Part shown: piece by piece, positions 1 to 9,739 of the stretch
Layout: each line of letters begins with the position of its first letter
Numbering within the stretch: position 1 is the first letter of the stretch
Assembly (NCBI GenBank): GCA_964514385.1
Contig: CAZEQJ010000002.1
Span: forward strand, 124,001-188,000
Length of the DNA: 64,000 nucleotides
Source of the DNA: CAZEQJ01 sp964514385
GTDB lineage: Bacteria > Bacteroidota > Bacteroidia > Cytophagales > Cyclobacteriaceae
Direction of reading: 5' to 3'
Translations under genes and position numbers: made by a program
The notes under the pieces: generated by a model
What the model was told of the DNA's origin: nothing
The model's database searches: none
What the model saw: the letters and a program-made list of their open reading frames with translations, nothing else

Positions 1-1774
1 GAACGTGCTGCTGATCTCCTTTCAAAGCAAACCGATAATCACGCCCGCCAATGATTTTTGAAGCAGCTTCTGTCTGATAGCGATGGTAAAAGTAGACAGG
101 TACCAGAAGCCGCTGCAGTTCGGCATAGGCCATTCCTGTTTTGATTGTATTTTCGCCCATGGTATTTAACGCTATCTCTCGAATCTTCATCACCTCTTGC
201 AGTTGAGCCGCAGGATCATCACCATTATCCCAAAGGTGTGCATAGGGATGCGCACTTCCCTGCGGACGTGCATCCTGGTCGGTAAGAAAGGACAATCCGT
301 TTTTATGGGCTGTCGTGATCACATTATGTAGTTCCTCCTGGCTCATTTCAGCATAGCCGTATGTGATCGATACCTTATCCCATTCTCCTATTCCCGTATC
401 GTATGCAGCAGAAACATCAATTGCGCCATCAAGGAGTGAAATATTGGGATGTGGGTAGTCCATAACTGAAGCATCTCCTTCTGTGCTGGAGGCATAGCTA
501 TGCGCCAGCCCCAGGGTGTGTCCTACTTCATGCGCTGAAAGTTGCCGTAACCGAGCCAATGCCATTTCACGTGCTGCATCATTATTAGCATCATTTTCAT
601 AGGGTGAAATCAGCCCGGTAGCGATCATGTAATCCTGCCGTGCACGTAATGACCCTAACAGTACATGGCCTTTTATGATTTCTCCTGTTCGGGGATCTGT
701 AACTGAGCTTCCGTAAGACCATCCACGGGTAGAGCGATGGACCCAGTTGATCACATTGTAACGTACATCCAGCAGGTCGGCAGTATCCGGAAGCATTCTG
801 ACCTGAAAGGCATCCATATAGCCGGCTGCTTCGAAGGCCTCATTCCACCAGCTTGCGCCTTCGATCAGCGCACTGCGGATAGGTTCGGGTGTGCCCGGGT
901 CGAGGTAATAGACAATGGGTTCTACCGGCTCACTTTTCTCAAGTTCAGGATATTTCTTTTCTAAACGATGTCGGTTGATAAGCTGTACAGCGGTCGAGGC
1001 TTCAAGTGGTGTGGCGTAATCGAAAAAGGTGGTACTAAAATATCCTGCACCCGGATGAAAGGCCCTGGGTTTATAATTATCGTCAGGAAGCTGGATGAAG
1101 GAGTGTCTCATACGAACAGTGACAGAACTGGGATCGGGTGTCACGGAGTTTATTTCACGGCTGCGAGATTCACCTGCCAGCGTGATTTTAGTTTCTATTT
1201 CAAGGTTTTTCGGGAAGTTCTTTACTTTGTCGAGTAGTACTACTGATCTGTCTTTATCTACCCGATAGGAGCCAGGCAGTGCGTTTGAGGCATTATGTGC
1301 ATCACGAAGAAGAAAATCTGTAATGTCAATCACAGGCATACCATTTTCAACATCCGAGACATCAAAGGCTGCCAGAACCGAAGTAGCAAATGCATCTTTG
1401 ACGGCTGCTACTTCATCCGGGTTATTACTTAAGGCCCGGTAGCGATAGTTGGGCTGTTCAAGCAATATTTTATTGCCATATTGCCTGAACACGACAATAC
1501 GGGAACCGCCGAGCTGGTTACGATCCAGCCCAATGTCATTTGAACCTACTCCTGCTGCCAGACTGTTTACATAAAGAAATTCTTCATTCAGCTTATCAAT
1601 TACCAGCAATACCCTGTTTTTCTGAGTGTCCTTGAAGACATCAAAGTAACCGCTGACTTTTTCAGGGCCAGGTTCAGGAGTAGAGCTGCCACCGGCGGAT
1701 GCCGTCACACAGCTGCTGAGGGGAATCATCAGCAAGATGATGAAGATATAATGGAGTAGATTTCTGTTGATCAT
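1..1774 (-). CDS. Secreted zinc-dependent metalloprotease (lipoprotein), C-terminus off the left edge
   Basis: The ATG at 1772-1774 overlaps the radC stop as ATGA, and the frame stays open to the left edge, giving about 591 residues. The first 20-odd residues are a hydrophobic signal ending in a lipobox-like LSSC, so an outer-envelope lipoprotein is inferred. The zinc-binding motif HEVGHTLGLAHS lies near residue 415 (about 498-532 on the window). It has the extended HExxHxxGxxH form of metzincin-type peptidases. The preceding stretch with NWVHRSTRGWSYG and DPRTGEIIKGHV matches my memory of the large Bacteroidota DUF5117/DUF4953 zinc-dependent metalloproteases. Those usually exceed 800 residues, which fits truncation by the window edge. 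The substrate is unknown. Translational coupling to radC is likely from the overlap; a functional link is not evident. Confidence 0.85.
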   Translation of the reverse strand, partial: MINRNLLHYIFIILLMIPLSSCVTASAGGSSTPEPGPEKVSGYFDVFKDTQKNRVLLVIDKLNEEFLYVNSLAAGVGSNDIGLDRNQLGGSRIVVFRQYGNKILLEQPNYRYRALSNNPDEVAAVKDAFATSVLAAFDVSDVENGMPVIDITDFLLRDAHNASNALPGSYRVDKDRSVVLLDKVKNFPKNLEIETKITLAGESRSREINSVTPDPSSVTVRMRHSFIQLPDDNYKPRAFHPGAGYFSTTFFDYATPLEASTAVQLINRHRLEKKYPELEKSEPVEPIVYYLDPGTPEPIRSALIEGASWWNEAFEAAGYMDAFQVRMLPDTADLLDVRYNVINWVHRSTRGWSYGSSVTDPRTGEIIKGHVLLGSLRARQDYMIATGLISPYENDANNDAAREMALARLRQLSAHEVGHTLGLAHSYASSTEGDASVMDYPHPNISLLDGAIDVSAAYDTGIGEWDKVSITYGYAEMSQEELHNVITTAHKNGLSFLTDQDARPQGSAHPYAHLWDNGDDPAAQLQEVMKIREIALNTMGENTIKTGMAYAELQRLLVPVYFYHRYQTEAASKIIGGRDYRFALKGDQQHV

Positions 1775-2460
1775 AATAACGCTTCTTCTGAGAAGCTAAA
1801 ATAGCCATCATTTGTGAAAATGATATGATCATACACTGGTATTGAAAGAATTTTACCCCCTTCTGCAATTTTTTTGGTGATGTCAATATCCTGCTGACTG
1901 GGCCTTAATGTGCCGCTGGGGTGATTATGGACGAGAATAATGGCAGAAGCGGGAGCTTCTAGAGCGTGCCTGAAGATTATCCTCGGGTCGACCAATGTGG
2001 CGGAAAGACCGCCCTTGCTGATCAGGGTTTCACGTATCGGCCTGCAGGCCTGAGACAGTAACACTACCCAAAACTGCTCATGATCCAGGTCCAGCAAATA
2101 CCGCGACATGTGATCGTATATTTTATCAGGGCTGTTAAGAGGCTCAGGCAACGCCGACTTTTCTGATTGTCGTCGTCTTCCAAGTTCCATTGCACTGATA
2201 ATGGATATGGCTTTCGCCTTGCCAACTCCTTTTAGTTTTACCAGGTCGGATACACTGAGACGAGCAAGCTCATTCAGGTTATTGTCAACATGTGACAGTA
2301 TTTGCCGGGCAAGGTCTACGGCACTCAGGTTGCGGGTGCCTGAGCCGAGCAGTATTGCAATTAGCTCGGCATTAGTCAGTACATGTTTGCCTTTTTGGAG
2401 TAATTTTTCCCTGGGACGGTCTTCTTCTGACCAGTAAAGTATGCGTGTGTGATTGTTCAT
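1771..2460 (-). CDS. radC: RadC family protein (JAB/MPN metalloprotease-fold domain)
   Basis: 229 residues, the normal length for RadC. Residues 25-95 form a helix-hairpin-helix-like region (LKGVGKAKA). Residues about 105-225 form the JAB domain with the JAMM-type metal ligands H178 and H180 in HNHPSG and D191 in PSQQD. RadC was named for a DNA repair phenotype, but that role has been questioned and its substrate is unknown. The stop overlaps the start of the downstream metalloprotease by ATGA. The gene lies downstream of rpsT but is separated from it by a good terminator hairpin. Confidence 0.93.
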   Translation of the reverse strand: MNNHTRILYWSEEDRPREKLLQKGKHVLTNAELIAILLGSGTRNLSAVDLARQILSHVDNNLNELARLSVSDLVKLKGVGKAKAISIISAMELGRRRQSEKSALPEPLNSPDKIYDHMSRYLLDLDHEQFWVVLLSQACRPIRETLISKGGLSATLVDPRIIFRHALEAPASAIILVHNHPSGTLRPSQQDIDITKKIAEGGKILSIPVYDHIIFTNDGYFSFSEEALL

Positions 2461-2477
2461 AATACCAATATAATAAA

Positions 2478-2500
2478 AAAAGCCTCACATAGAGGCTTTT
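2478..2500 (-). terminator. Intrinsic terminator after rpsT
   Basis: A perfect 9-bp stem pairs AAAAGCCTC with GAGGCTTTT around a 5-base loop. On the minus strand it is followed by a T run. It lies 20 bases after the rpsT stop and separates rpsT from radC. Both flanks are A/T rich, so it may act in both directions. Confidence 0.8.
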
Positions 2501-2520
2501 ACTTATAATAAAGGCATTTT

Positions 2521-2772
2521 TTAAAGAGCATTCACATGTCGGGTCAATCTTGACTTGTTATGTGCAGCATTATTTTTATGAATAATGTTATTTTTAGCCA
2601 GTTTATCTATCATGCTGGTCACCTGCTTCAGCAATTCCTCAGCTTCGGTTTTGTCTTTAGCAGCTTCAAGTCGCTTGATATACGTACGCGTAGTTTTCAA
2701 CTGATAACGATTTCTCAATCGCTTTTTCTCATTCGCTCTGATTCTCTTTAGTGCTGACTTATGATTTGCCAT
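2521..2772 (-). CDS. rpsT: 30S ribosomal protein S20
   Basis: 83 residues, very basic, starting MANHKSALKRIRANEKKR, the hallmark of S20. The family binds 16S rRNA and helps assemble the 30S subunit. The C-terminal stretch IIHKNNAAHNKSRLTRHV is also typical. It has its own promoter element just upstream (2800-2807) and a terminator just downstream, so it is probably monocistronic. Confidence 0.97.
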   Translation of the reverse strand: MANHKSALKRIRANEKKRLRNRYQLKTTRTYIKRLEAAKDKTEAEELLKQVTSMIDKLAKNNIIHKNNAAHNKSRLTRHVNAL

Positions 2773-2799
2773 TTATCTCTTATTTCTCAATTTGGCTTG

Positions 2800-2807
2800 C
2801 AAAAGTA
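2800..2807 (-). promoter_or_regulatory. Bacteroidota-type -7 element (TACTTTTG) of rpsT
   Basis: On the minus strand the sequence TACTTTTG matches the Bacteroidota -7 consensus TAnnTTTG exactly. It lies 28 bases before the rpsT start and inside the short gap after ettA. No clear TTTG is seen at the -33 position, so only the -7 half is supported. Confidence 0.6.
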
Positions 2808-2831
2808 GCAATAAATTTAATATTGTAAAAT

Positions 2832-4511
2832 TTATATCAGTTTTTTATAGCGTATTCGCTTCGGGCCATCATCGCCTTTGCGTTTTTTATAGTTTTCTTC
2901 GTATTCTGAATAGTTTCCTTCAAACCAAAAGACCTCACTATTACCCTCAAATGCGAGGATATGGGTTGCGATACGATCCAAAAACCAGCGGTCGTGAGAG
3001 ATAATAACGGCACATCCCGCATAATTTTCTATGGCCTCTTCCAGTGCACGGAGGGTGTTGACGTCAAGATCATTGGTTGGCTCATCCAGCAACAGCAGAT
3101 TTGAGCCTGATTTCAGGGTGAGTGCCAGATTTACCCTGTTTCGTTCTCCTCCTGAGAGGACACCGACTTTCTTTTCCTGGTCGCTGCCGGTAAAGTTAAA
3201 CCGGGATACATAGGCACGGCTGTTCACTTCTATGCCGTCAAGATCAATAAGCTCATTGCCTTCACTTATGGTTTGCCAAACTGTTTTATCGGGGTCGAGG
3301 TAATCATGTTCCTGATCCACATAGCCAATTTTTACAGTACTCCCGACTTCAAATGTGCCTGCATCTGGTGTTTCCTGGCCCGTGATCATCTTGAAAAGTG
3401 TCGTTTTACCAGCACCATTCGGGCCTATTACGCCTACGATCCCGCCCTGAGGCAGAGAAAAATCGAGATTTTCAAATAGTAATTTATCCCCGAAAGCTTT
3501 CTGTACACCATGAGCTTCAATCACCTTGTTACCCAGCCGAGGCCCGGGAGGTATAAAAAGCTCCAGGTCTTTAAGGCGCTCTTTGCCTTCTTCTCCGGCC
3601 ATTTTCTCATATGCACCAAGTCGTGCTTTGGATTTAGCCTGACGCGCCTTGGGCGCCATTCGTACCCATTCCAGCTCACGCTGCAATGTCTTTTGCTTCT
3701 TGGATGCCTGTTTTTCTTCCTGGGCCAGCCGCTTTTCTTTTTGCTCCAGCCATGAACTGTAGTTTCCTTTCCATGGAATACCTTCACCGCGGTCAAGTTC
3801 GAGGATCCATCCTGCTACATTATCCAGAAAATAGCGGTCGTGAGTAACTGCAATAACAGTACCTTTGTATTGTTGCAGGTGTTGCTCCAGCCAATGAACG
3901 GATTCTGCATCAAGGTGGTTGGTAGGTTCGTCGAGTAACAGAATATCAGGTTCCTGCAATAGCAGCCGGCACAAGGCTACCCGGCGTTTTTCTCCACCGG
4001 AAAGTACGCCGATTTTTTTATCTGCCGGGGGTGTGCGCAGCGCATCCATCGCTTTTTCAAGTTTGCTGTCAATTTCCCACCCACTAAGCTGGTCCAGTTT
4101 TTCCTGTATTTCTCCCTGGCGTTTAATCAGCTTATCCATGGCATCAGCATCGGCCATGATATCAGGATCAGCAAATTTCATATTTACCTCTTCAAACTGT
4201 TTCAGCAATCCACTGATCTCACCGATACCTTCCTCTACTATCTCACGTACGGTCTTGTCAGGGTCCAGTGCAGGTTCCTGCTCCAGATATCCGACAGAAT
4301 AGCCCGAAGAGAATGCAATATCACCATTATATTCAGTGTCGACACCGGCAATTATACGCAGCAGACTAGACTTTCCACTTCCGTTTAGGCCAAGCACACC
4401 GATTTTTGCACCATAAAAAAAAGACAGATATATGTCTTTGAGCACCTGTTTTTTTGGAGGGTAGATTTTGCCCACCCCGGTCATTGAAAAAATTATTTTC
4501 TCATCACTCAT
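2832..4511 (-). CDS. ettA: Energy-dependent translational throttle protein EttA (ABC-F ATPase)
   Basis: 559 residues with two ABC ATPase domains and no membrane segments, the ABC-F layout. Walker A motifs are GLNGSGKS (residues 41-48) and GPNGAGKT (second domain). Signature motifs are LSGGEKRRVAL and LSGGERNRVNL, and both Walker B segments read LLLDEPTN. The linker between domains is rich in lysine and glutamate, as in the P-site tRNA interaction motif. Length and the N-terminus (FSMTGVGKIYPP) fit EttA best among ABC-F proteins. EttA binds the ribosomal E site and gates translation according to ATP/ADP ratio; that role is transferred from E. coli. The gene lies upstream of rpsT on the same strand. 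Confidence 0.93.
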   Translation of the reverse strand: MSDEKIIFSMTGVGKIYPPKKQVLKDIYLSFFYGAKIGVLGLNGSGKSSLLRIIAGVDTEYNGDIAFSSGYSVGYLEQEPALDPDKTVREIVEEGIGEISGLLKQFEEVNMKFADPDIMADADAMDKLIKRQGEIQEKLDQLSGWEIDSKLEKAMDALRTPPADKKIGVLSGGEKRRVALCRLLLQEPDILLLDEPTNHLDAESVHWLEQHLQQYKGTVIAVTHDRYFLDNVAGWILELDRGEGIPWKGNYSSWLEQKEKRLAQEEKQASKKQKTLQRELEWVRMAPKARQAKSKARLGAYEKMAGEEGKERLKDLELFIPPGPRLGNKVIEAHGVQKAFGDKLLFENLDFSLPQGGIVGVIGPNGAGKTTLFKMITGQETPDAGTFEVGSTVKIGYVDQEHDYLDPDKTVWQTISEGNELIDLDGIEVNSRAYVSRFNFTGSDQEKKVGVLSGGERNRVNLALTLKSGSNLLLLDEPTNDLDVNTLRALEEAIENYAGCAVIISHDRWFLDRIATHILAFEGNSEVFWFEGNYSEYEENYKKRKGDDGPKRIRYKKLI

Positions 4512-4637
4512 AGGAATTCCGATTATTTTTCTTAAGATAAATGGAGCATGCGAACGTAATAAAAAATTATGGTTTTAATGGAACTATAATCTATTATTCG
4601 TTGATATGTGAGATAAAATATTACAAGATTTCACTTG

Positions 4638-4667
4638 TTTGATTATTAGTTTAAAATTTTATTTTTG
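4638..4667 (+). promoter_or_regulatory. Bacteroidota-type promoter of the DUF2795 gene
   Basis: TTTG at 4638-4641, an 18-base spacer, then TATTTTTG at 4660-4667. Both boxes match the -33/-7 consensus exactly. The start codon at 4705 is 37 bases after the -7 box. Confidence 0.78.
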
Positions 4668-4704
4668 CGGCTCAAAGCGATAAGCGCTTAAAACTGAAGA
4701 AACT

Positions 4705-4926
4705 ATGTATTGGACACTAGAATTAGCCTCTTATTTGGAAGATGCACCATGGCCGGCGACAAAAGATGAGTTGATAGACTTTTCAATTCGCTCAGGCGCG
4801 CCGATGGAAGTGGTAGAAAACCTGCAGGAGCTGGAGGATGATGGTCAGCCATATGAAAACATTGAGGAAATTTGGCCGGACTATCCTACCAAGGAAGACT
4901 TCTTTTTCAATGAAGATGAATATTAA
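4705..4926 (+). CDS. DUF2795 domain-containing small acidic protein
   Basis: 73 residues, acidic, starting MYWTLELASYLEDAPWPATKDELIDF. This matches the short DUF2795 family common in Bacteroidota, where ALYLEDAPWPATKDELIDYA-like N-termini recur. No function is established. It has a well-formed promoter of its own and its stop overlaps the convergent ispD stop by 4 bases (4923-4926). Confidence 0.88.
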   Translation: MYWTLELASYLEDAPWPATKDELIDFSIRSGAPMEVVENLQELEDDGQPYENIEEIWPDYPTKEDFFFNEDEY

Positions 4927-5597
4927 GATCCAAGCAAAGCTTCGGCGATAATAAGGTCTTCCGGAGTTGTGATCTTGATATTCTTATAACTTCCTTCGAA
5001 TAAGGAGATTCTCACACCTGACCTTTCGGCGACACTTGCCTCGTCGGTCAGGTCGGAGGTTTCCTCTGTATTAAAGGCTTTCTTAATCAGGGAGAGCCTG
5101 AAAGTTTGTGGTGTCTGTATTACACGATACAGCGATCTGTCTACCGCCTTTGTGGTGTCCTGGTCGGTAATGCGTATGGACTCCTTGAGTCGCACTGCGG
5201 CCACAGCGGAGCCATGCAGAGCTGCCAGTCTGAAGGAAGCATCTATGATCTCCTGGCTTATCAGGGGACGCACCCCGTCATGCACGGCCACAAGTCCTTC
5301 ATCTGAGTTAATTGCTGAAAGTCCTGCCTTTACGGATTGGAATCTGGTTTTGCCGCCGGCCACCAGTCGATGTGGGATATGGAATTTATATTTTTCGCAT
5401 AGATCACGCCAATATTCAAATGCATGATCCGGCAAAACCAGTATTATATTGATTTCATTGTCATAATCATAGAAGCGCTGGAGGGTATGCATAAGTATGG
5501 GTCTGCCACGGAGCAGCAAAAATTGCTTCGGTATATCCGAAGACATACGTGTGCCGATACCTCCAGCAGTGATTACAGCAAACTCAGGAATGTTCAT
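4923..5597 (-). CDS. ispD: 2-C-methyl-D-erythritol 4-phosphate cytidylyltransferase
   Basis: 224 residues, normal for IspD. The N-terminal nucleotide-binding motif VITAGGIGTRMSSDIPKQF is diagnostic, and VHDGVRPL and DLTDEASVAE are the expected later motifs. The enzyme joins MEP and CTP to make CDP-ME in the non-mevalonate isoprenoid pathway. Its ATG shares one base with the queA stop (TGATG), so the two are translationally coupled. Transcription ends against the convergent DUF2795 gene. Confidence 0.96.
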   Translation of the reverse strand: MNIPEFAVITAGGIGTRMSSDIPKQFLLLRGRPILMHTLQRFYDYDNEINIILVLPDHAFEYWRDLCEKYKFHIPHRLVAGGKTRFQSVKAGLSAINSDEGLVAVHDGVRPLISQEIIDASFRLAALHGSAVAAVRLKESIRITDQDTTKAVDRSLYRVIQTPQTFRLSLIKKAFNTEETSDLTDEASVAERSGVRISLFEGSYKNIKITTPEDLIIAEALLGS

Positions 5598-6643
5598 CAG
5601 ATGATGAGCATTGCATCTCCGTAGGAAAAGAACCTGTATTTTTCTTTGATAGCCGTCTGATAGGCTTCCATTACAAGCTCATATCCGCCAAAGGCACAAG
5701 CCATCATCAGCAAAGTGGATTCAGGCAGATGGAAATTGGTGATAAGGCCGTTGCAGATTTTAAATTCATAAGGCGGAAAAATGAATTTATCCGTCCATCC
5801 GGAGTTTTCCTTGAGTCGGCCACCAGCCGAAACGCTGGATTCCAGTGACCGCATAGCCGTCGTGCCCACGGCAATTACCTTCTTTTTATCCTCCAGTGCC
5901 CGGTTTACTTTCTGTACAGTAGGAGTTTCGATTTTAAAGTTTTCTGAATCCATTTTATGCTTGGTCAGGTCTTCCACATCTACCTGGCGGAAGGTGCCTA
6001 ATCCAATGTGCATGGTGATGGGTGTAAGCTCAACCCCTATTATTTCAAGACGTTTCACCAGTTGTTTAGTGAAATGAAGTCCGGCTGTAGGTGCTGCCAC
6101 AGCGCCAATTTCTTCAGCAAAAATCGTCTGGAATCGTTCCCGGTCATCTTCTTCAACCTCTCTGTCTAGTAATTTGGGTATCGGAGTCTCACCCAGCGTA
6201 TCGATCATGCGGGTAAACTCTTCATCTTCGCCGTCAAAAAGAAAGCGGATGGTACGTCCTCTTGAGGTAGTGTTGTCAATAACCTCTGCCACAAGTTCGC
6301 CATCACCAAAGTACAATTTGTTGCCTACCCTGATTTTTCGGGCAGGGTCAACGAGTACATCCCAAAGGCGCATTTCCTTATTGAGCTCGCGCAACAAAAA
6401 CACCTCTATTTTGGCTCCCGTTTTCTCTTTATTCCCGTAAAGTCTTGCTGGAAATACTTTGGTGTTGTTCATTACCATGACATCACCATCTGCAACATAA
6501 TCTGTAATCTCCTTAAAAACACGATGCTCTATTTTGCCGGAATCCCGATGGATTACCATTAGCTTTGACTCATCCCGGTTTTCTGCTGGGTGCTTGGCAA
6601 TAAGATTCGCAGGCAGGTCGAATTTAAATTCAGATAACTTCAT
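5597..6643 (-). CDS. queA: S-adenosylmethionine:tRNA ribosyltransferase-isomerase
   Basis: 348 residues, the normal QueA length. Diagnostic stretches are [27 protein letters not shown] and [11 protein letters not shown]. QueA transfers the ribosyl part of SAM to preQ1 at tRNA position 34, making epoxyqueuosine. The window also carries queD, so the cell appears to make queuosine de novo. It forms an operon with ispD and has its own promoter element at 6679-6686. Confidence 0.97.
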   Translation of the reverse strand: MKLSEFKFDLPANLIAKHPAENRDESKLMVIHRDSGKIEHRVFKEITDYVADGDVMVMNNTKVFPARLYGNKEKTGAKIEVFLLRELNKEMRLWDVLVDPARKIRVGNKLYFGDGELVAEVIDNTTSRGRTIRFLFDGEDEEFTRMIDTLGETPIPKLLDREVEEDDRERFQTIFAEEIGAVAAPTAGLHFTKQLVKRLEIIGVELTPITMHIGLGTFRQVDVEDLTKHKMDSENFKIETPTVQKVNRALEDKKKVIAVGTTAMRSLESSVSAGGRLKENSGWTDKFIFPPYEFKICNGLITNFHLPESTLLMMACAFGGYELVMEAYQTAIKEKYRFFSYGDAMLII

Positions 6644-6678
6644 GTATTACAGATTTTTGAGGACCAAAATTTGGGGTG

Positions 6679-6686
6679 CAAAGGTA
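6679..6686 (-). promoter_or_regulatory. Bacteroidota-type -7 element (TACCTTTG) of queA-ispD
   Basis: TACCTTTG on the minus strand matches TAnnTTTG exactly, 35 bases before the queA start. A partial -33 box (ATTG) lies about 22 bases upstream, overlapping the end of recA. Confidence 0.62.
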
Positions 6687-6707
6687 AGAAAAACGCTTAA
6701 ATAAACG

Positions 6708-7733
6708 TCAATTTTTCTTTGTTTCTTTGGGTTTTGGTTCCTCGCCTTTAATCGCAGCGATGATTTTCTTTTCTACTTCTTCGCTGAGCTCGGGGTTGTC
6801 TGCCAGCAGCTGCTTTACGGCGTCCCTGCCCTGGCCAAGCTTATCATCCCCGTATGAAAACCATGACCCTGACTTCTTAATGATATCCAGCTCAACGCCG
6901 AGGTCAATAATTTCACCCACCTTCGAGATGCCCTGCCCGTACATGATGTCAAACTCAACAACCTTGAAGGGTGGTGCTACCTTATTTTTCACAACTTTTA
7001 CACGTACGCGGTTACCGGTGATATTGTCAGCGCTTTCTTTAATCTGACCGATACGACGAATATCAAGTCGCACAGAGGCGTAGAATTTCAATGCATTACC
7101 TCCGGTGGTGGTTTCCGGGTTGCCAAACATCACTCCGATTTTTTCGCGAAGCTGATTGATAAATATGCAAGAGCAACCCGTTTTATTAATAGTGCCGGTC
7201 AGCTTACGTAGTGCCTGCGACATCAGCCGTGCCTGAAGTCCCATTTTACTGTCACCCATTTCACCCTCGAGCTCACCTCGTGGCACCAGGGCAGCCACAG
7301 AGTCGATCACTATGATGTCAATAGCACCGGAACGGATCAGGTGCTCGGCTATTTCCAGGGCCTGCTCACCATTGTCAGGCTGTGAGATCAACAGGTTTTC
7401 AGTATCGATACCCAATTTCTCCGCATAGGTTTTATCAAATGCATGTTCTGCATCAATAAAAGCAGCCAGGCCACCTTTTTTCTGGGCTTCGGCAATGCAA
7501 TGCATGGATAGCGTAGTCTTTCCCGAACTCTCTGGCCCATAAATCTCAACCACACGGCCCCGGGGTATGCCGCCTACACCAAGTGCGATGTCCAGACTTA
7601 GCGATCCTGTACTGATGGCAGGTACGTCAAGCACCCGCTCATCGCTGAGCTTCATGACCGTGCCCTTACCATATTGTTTGTCTAATTTGTCAAGTGTGAG
7701 TTTTAGTGCTTTCAGTTTTTCAGAGTCGCTCAT
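6708..7733 (-). CDS. recA: Recombinase RecA
   Basis: 341 residues from the ATG at 7731-7733, starting [25 protein letters not shown] as RecA proteins do. Walker A is GPESSGKTT, followed by [25 protein letters not shown] and the L2-region [13 protein letters not shown]. RecA drives homologous recombination and LexA cleavage. The open frame extends a further 115 codons upstream, but that part overlaps a divergent gene and is not RecA-like, so the inner start was chosen. The C-terminus is short and lysine/glutamate rich. Confidence 0.97.
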   Translation of the reverse strand: MSDSEKLKALKLTLDKLDKQYGKGTVMKLSDERVLDVPAISTGSLSLDIALGVGGIPRGRVVEIYGPESSGKTTLSMHCIAEAQKKGGLAAFIDAEHAFDKTYAEKLGIDTENLLISQPDNGEQALEIAEHLIRSGAIDIIVIDSVAALVPRGELEGEMGDSKMGLQARLMSQALRKLTGTINKTGCSCIFINQLREKIGVMFGNPETTTGGNALKFYASVRLDIRRIGQIKESADNITGNRVRVKVVKNKVAPPFKVVEFDIMYGQGISKVGEIIDLGVELDIIKKSGSWFSYGDDKLGQGRDAVKQLLADNPELSEEVEKKIIAAIKGEEPKPKETKKN

Positions 7734-7830
7734 GTTGTTTGGGTTAATAGGTGAAAGGATGTAATGCAAATGCGAAAATACGGGAAAAGCCGTTAATTTT
7801 AAAAGCTGAATTAAACGCAAGCGTAGCGGG

Positions 7831-8874
7831 ATGATAAAAAAAATATTGAAATGGCTTTTAATAGGGCTGGTAGCCATGTTGGCAACCTTTGCGATCATAA
7901 ATTTCAAATGGGTAAAGTATGGCATGATACAGTTGCAGGGGCAGTTAAAAATAAACCGCAACACTATCCCTCTGAAGGAATACCGCTCTAAGGTAAATGA
8001 CAGCACCATACATTTGTCTATAGACCTCATTCCGGAGATCATCGCATATGCTGTTGATTCATTGGGACTAAAAGCCACAAAGGGTTATAAAACAGTTTAC
8101 GATCAGGGCAAGAATGAGCTGATGTGGGTGGTGACGGGCATGAAACCTTTTGCGATGGAGCCTAAACAGTGGAAGGTACCGCTCGTCGGGAAGTTTAATT
8201 ATCTCGGATATTTCCGTGAGGATCTCGCGCGCAGACTGGAAGCTGAAGTGCAGAAGGCCGGGTATGAGACCCGTATCAGGAATGCCGGGGCATGGTCGAC
8301 ACTGGGGTGGCTGAAAGACCCGATATATTCCAATATGCTGAAACGGTCACCCGGAGCTCTTGCTGAGGTGATCATTCATGAAATGACGCATGCAACTATT
8401 TTCGTCAAAGACAGTGTCAATTATAATGAGAATCTGGCATCGTTTATTGGAAAAAAGGGGGCCGAAATGTTTTTAGCCCATTATTTTGATGATACCACGG
8501 TGGTAAATGACTATAAAAGGAATGAGGCAGATCAGCGGAAATTCAGAAATCATATGGTAGAAGGTTACCAGAAACTTGATAGTCTTTATAAAACATTTAC
8601 ACCGGATATGGATTCTGTGAGAAAGAGCGAGGTCAAATACCAGATGATAATGAAGATAATGCACGGCCTGAATGACGTTGATTTCAGTAATCCTGAGAAA
8701 TTCAGGTATAGCAGTGACAGGCCTTTGCCAAATAATGCTTTTTTTTACAGCTTTAAACGGTATTTTGGTGAGGGGAACGAAATTGAATACGAATTCCGGC
8801 ACAATTTTGGTTCTGATATGGATGCGTTTATAGCAGAGAAGAAAAAACAATTTAAAACAATACAGTGGTGGTAA
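7831..8874 (+). CDS. Predicted membrane-anchored aminopeptidase (PF10023-like)
   Basis: 347 residues. One N-terminal membrane segment (residues about 5-25) is followed by an extracytoplasmic domain. The zinc-peptidase motif HEMTH is at residues 183-187 and the likely third ligand is E200 in NYNENLAS. This layout and spacing fit the uncharacterised 'predicted aminopeptidase' family (COG4324/PF10023). The substrate is unknown. The 3' end overlaps the next gene by 10 bases, so the two are probably co-expressed. Confidence 0.83.
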   Translation: MIKKILKWLLIGLVAMLATFAIINFKWVKYGMIQLQGQLKINRNTIPLKEYRSKVNDSTIHLSIDLIPEIIAYAVDSLGLKATKGYKTVYDQGKNELMWVVTGMKPFAMEPKQWKVPLVGKFNYLGYFREDLARRLEAEVQKAGYETRIRNAGAWSTLGWLKDPIYSNMLKRSPGALAEVIIHEMTHATIFVKDSVNYNENLASFIGKKGAEMFLAHYFDDTTVVNDYKRNEADQRKFRNHMVEGYQKLDSLYKTFTPDMDSVRKSEVKYQMIMKIMHGLNDVDFSNPEKFRYSSDRPLPNNAFFYSFKRYFGEGNEIEYEFRHNFGSDMDAFIAEKKKQFKTIQWW

Positions 8875-9656
8875 GAGTGATAGCCATATCGATAGCCTTA
8901 TTATTCATGAACTCCCATGGAGGTGATGAATACCGGGTGATAAAAAACACAAGCTTTCAGCGGGGAGAAAAGATTACATTCAGGATCCATTATGGTTTTA
9001 TCAATGCAGGCGTGGCTGAAATGACCATCGATGACTATATGCATTATCAGAACGGCAGATCTTGCTATAAAATTGATGTTGTGGGAAGAAGTACCGGCTG
9101 GTTCAACGTGGTATTCCCCATTTATGACGTTTGGGGCACATACTTAGATACAGCAGCTGTACTGCCTCAGAAAGGATACCGGTATATCCAGGAGGCCAAA
9201 TACAGAAAATATGAAGAGTTTGTCTTTGACCAGTTGCGTGATACTGTCACATATTATGGATTGGATAAGGAGACAAAAAGGGTAAAGGAAACAAAGTATT
9301 ACGCCGTCCCTAATAATGTTCAGGACATGGTAAGTGGATATTACTATTTCCGAACGATGGACTTTAATAAAATGCGGCCGGGCGATGTATTTGAAGTACC
9401 CGCTTTCTTTGAAGAAAAAATCTACCATATGCGTATCCGCTATGTCGGAAAGGAAGAAATTAAAACTGCCATAGGTGTGAAAAAAGCCATCGTAATAGCG
9501 CCGATCATGCCTGAAAACACATTGTTTGACGGTGAAAACTCTATAAAGGCATGGTTTACCGACGATAAGTATAAGTTGCCGCTAAAAATCAAGGCACAAA
9601 TGTATGTGGGTGCAGTTGAAGTGGATATTAAGTCCTTTGAAAGGAAAAATGGCTGA
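8865..9656 (+). CDS. DUF3108 domain-containing secreted protein
   Basis: 263 residues from a GTG start that overlaps the preceding gene by 10 bases. GTG at 8868 or 8877 is also possible. Residues 1-19 form a signal sequence. The body (RGEKITFRIHYGFINAG, VPNNVQDMVSGYYYFR, IKAWFTDDKYKLPLKI) matches DUF3108, a family of secreted proteins of unknown function. Because it is coupled to the predicted aminopeptidase, a shared envelope role is an inference only. The last codons form part of a terminator stem. Confidence 0.82.
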   Translation: MVVRVIAISIALLFMNSHGGDEYRVIKNTSFQRGEKITFRIHYGFINAGVAEMTIDDYMHYQNGRSCYKIDVVGRSTGWFNVVFPIYDVWGTYLDTAAVLPQKGYRYIQEAKYRKYEEFVFDQLRDTVTYYGLDKETKRVKETKYYAVPNNVQDMVSGYYYFRTMDFNKMRPGDVFEVPAFFEEKIYHMRIRYVGKEEIKTAIGVKKAIVIAPIMPENTLFDGENSIKAWFTDDKYKLPLKIKAQMYVGAVEVDIKSFERKNG

Positions 9657-9680
9657 TATTTACCCAAAGGCCATTTTTTA
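9645..9680 (+). terminator. Intrinsic terminator overlapping the end of the DUF3108 gene
   Basis: AAAAATGGC (9645-9653) pairs with GCCATTTTT (9670-9678) in a 9-bp perfect stem with a 16-base loop, followed by more T. The upstream arm includes the last sense codons. Confidence 0.65.
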
Positions 9681-9696
9681 AGATGGTAAAATACCC

Positions 9697-9704
9697 TATT
9701 TTTG
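9697..9704 (+). promoter_or_regulatory. Bacteroidota-type -7 element (TATTTTTG) of the response regulator gene
   Basis: Exact match to TAnnTTTG, 35 bases before the ATG at 9740 and just after the terminator of the preceding gene. The -33 position falls in the T-rich terminator tail and only a TTTT is seen there. Confidence 0.6.
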
Positions 9705-9739
9705 ACCACCAACATCGTGGTTTAACCGAAGTAACCAAA

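Noticed and set aside
3510..3755. Long frames on the opposite strand of ettA, recA, rpsB and other genes
   Set aside because: They are shadows of highly conserved genes and show no family features of their own.
7734..8078. N-terminal 115-codon extension of recA
   Set aside because: It is not RecA-like, overlaps the divergent aminopeptidase gene and lies upstream of the canonical MSDSEK start.
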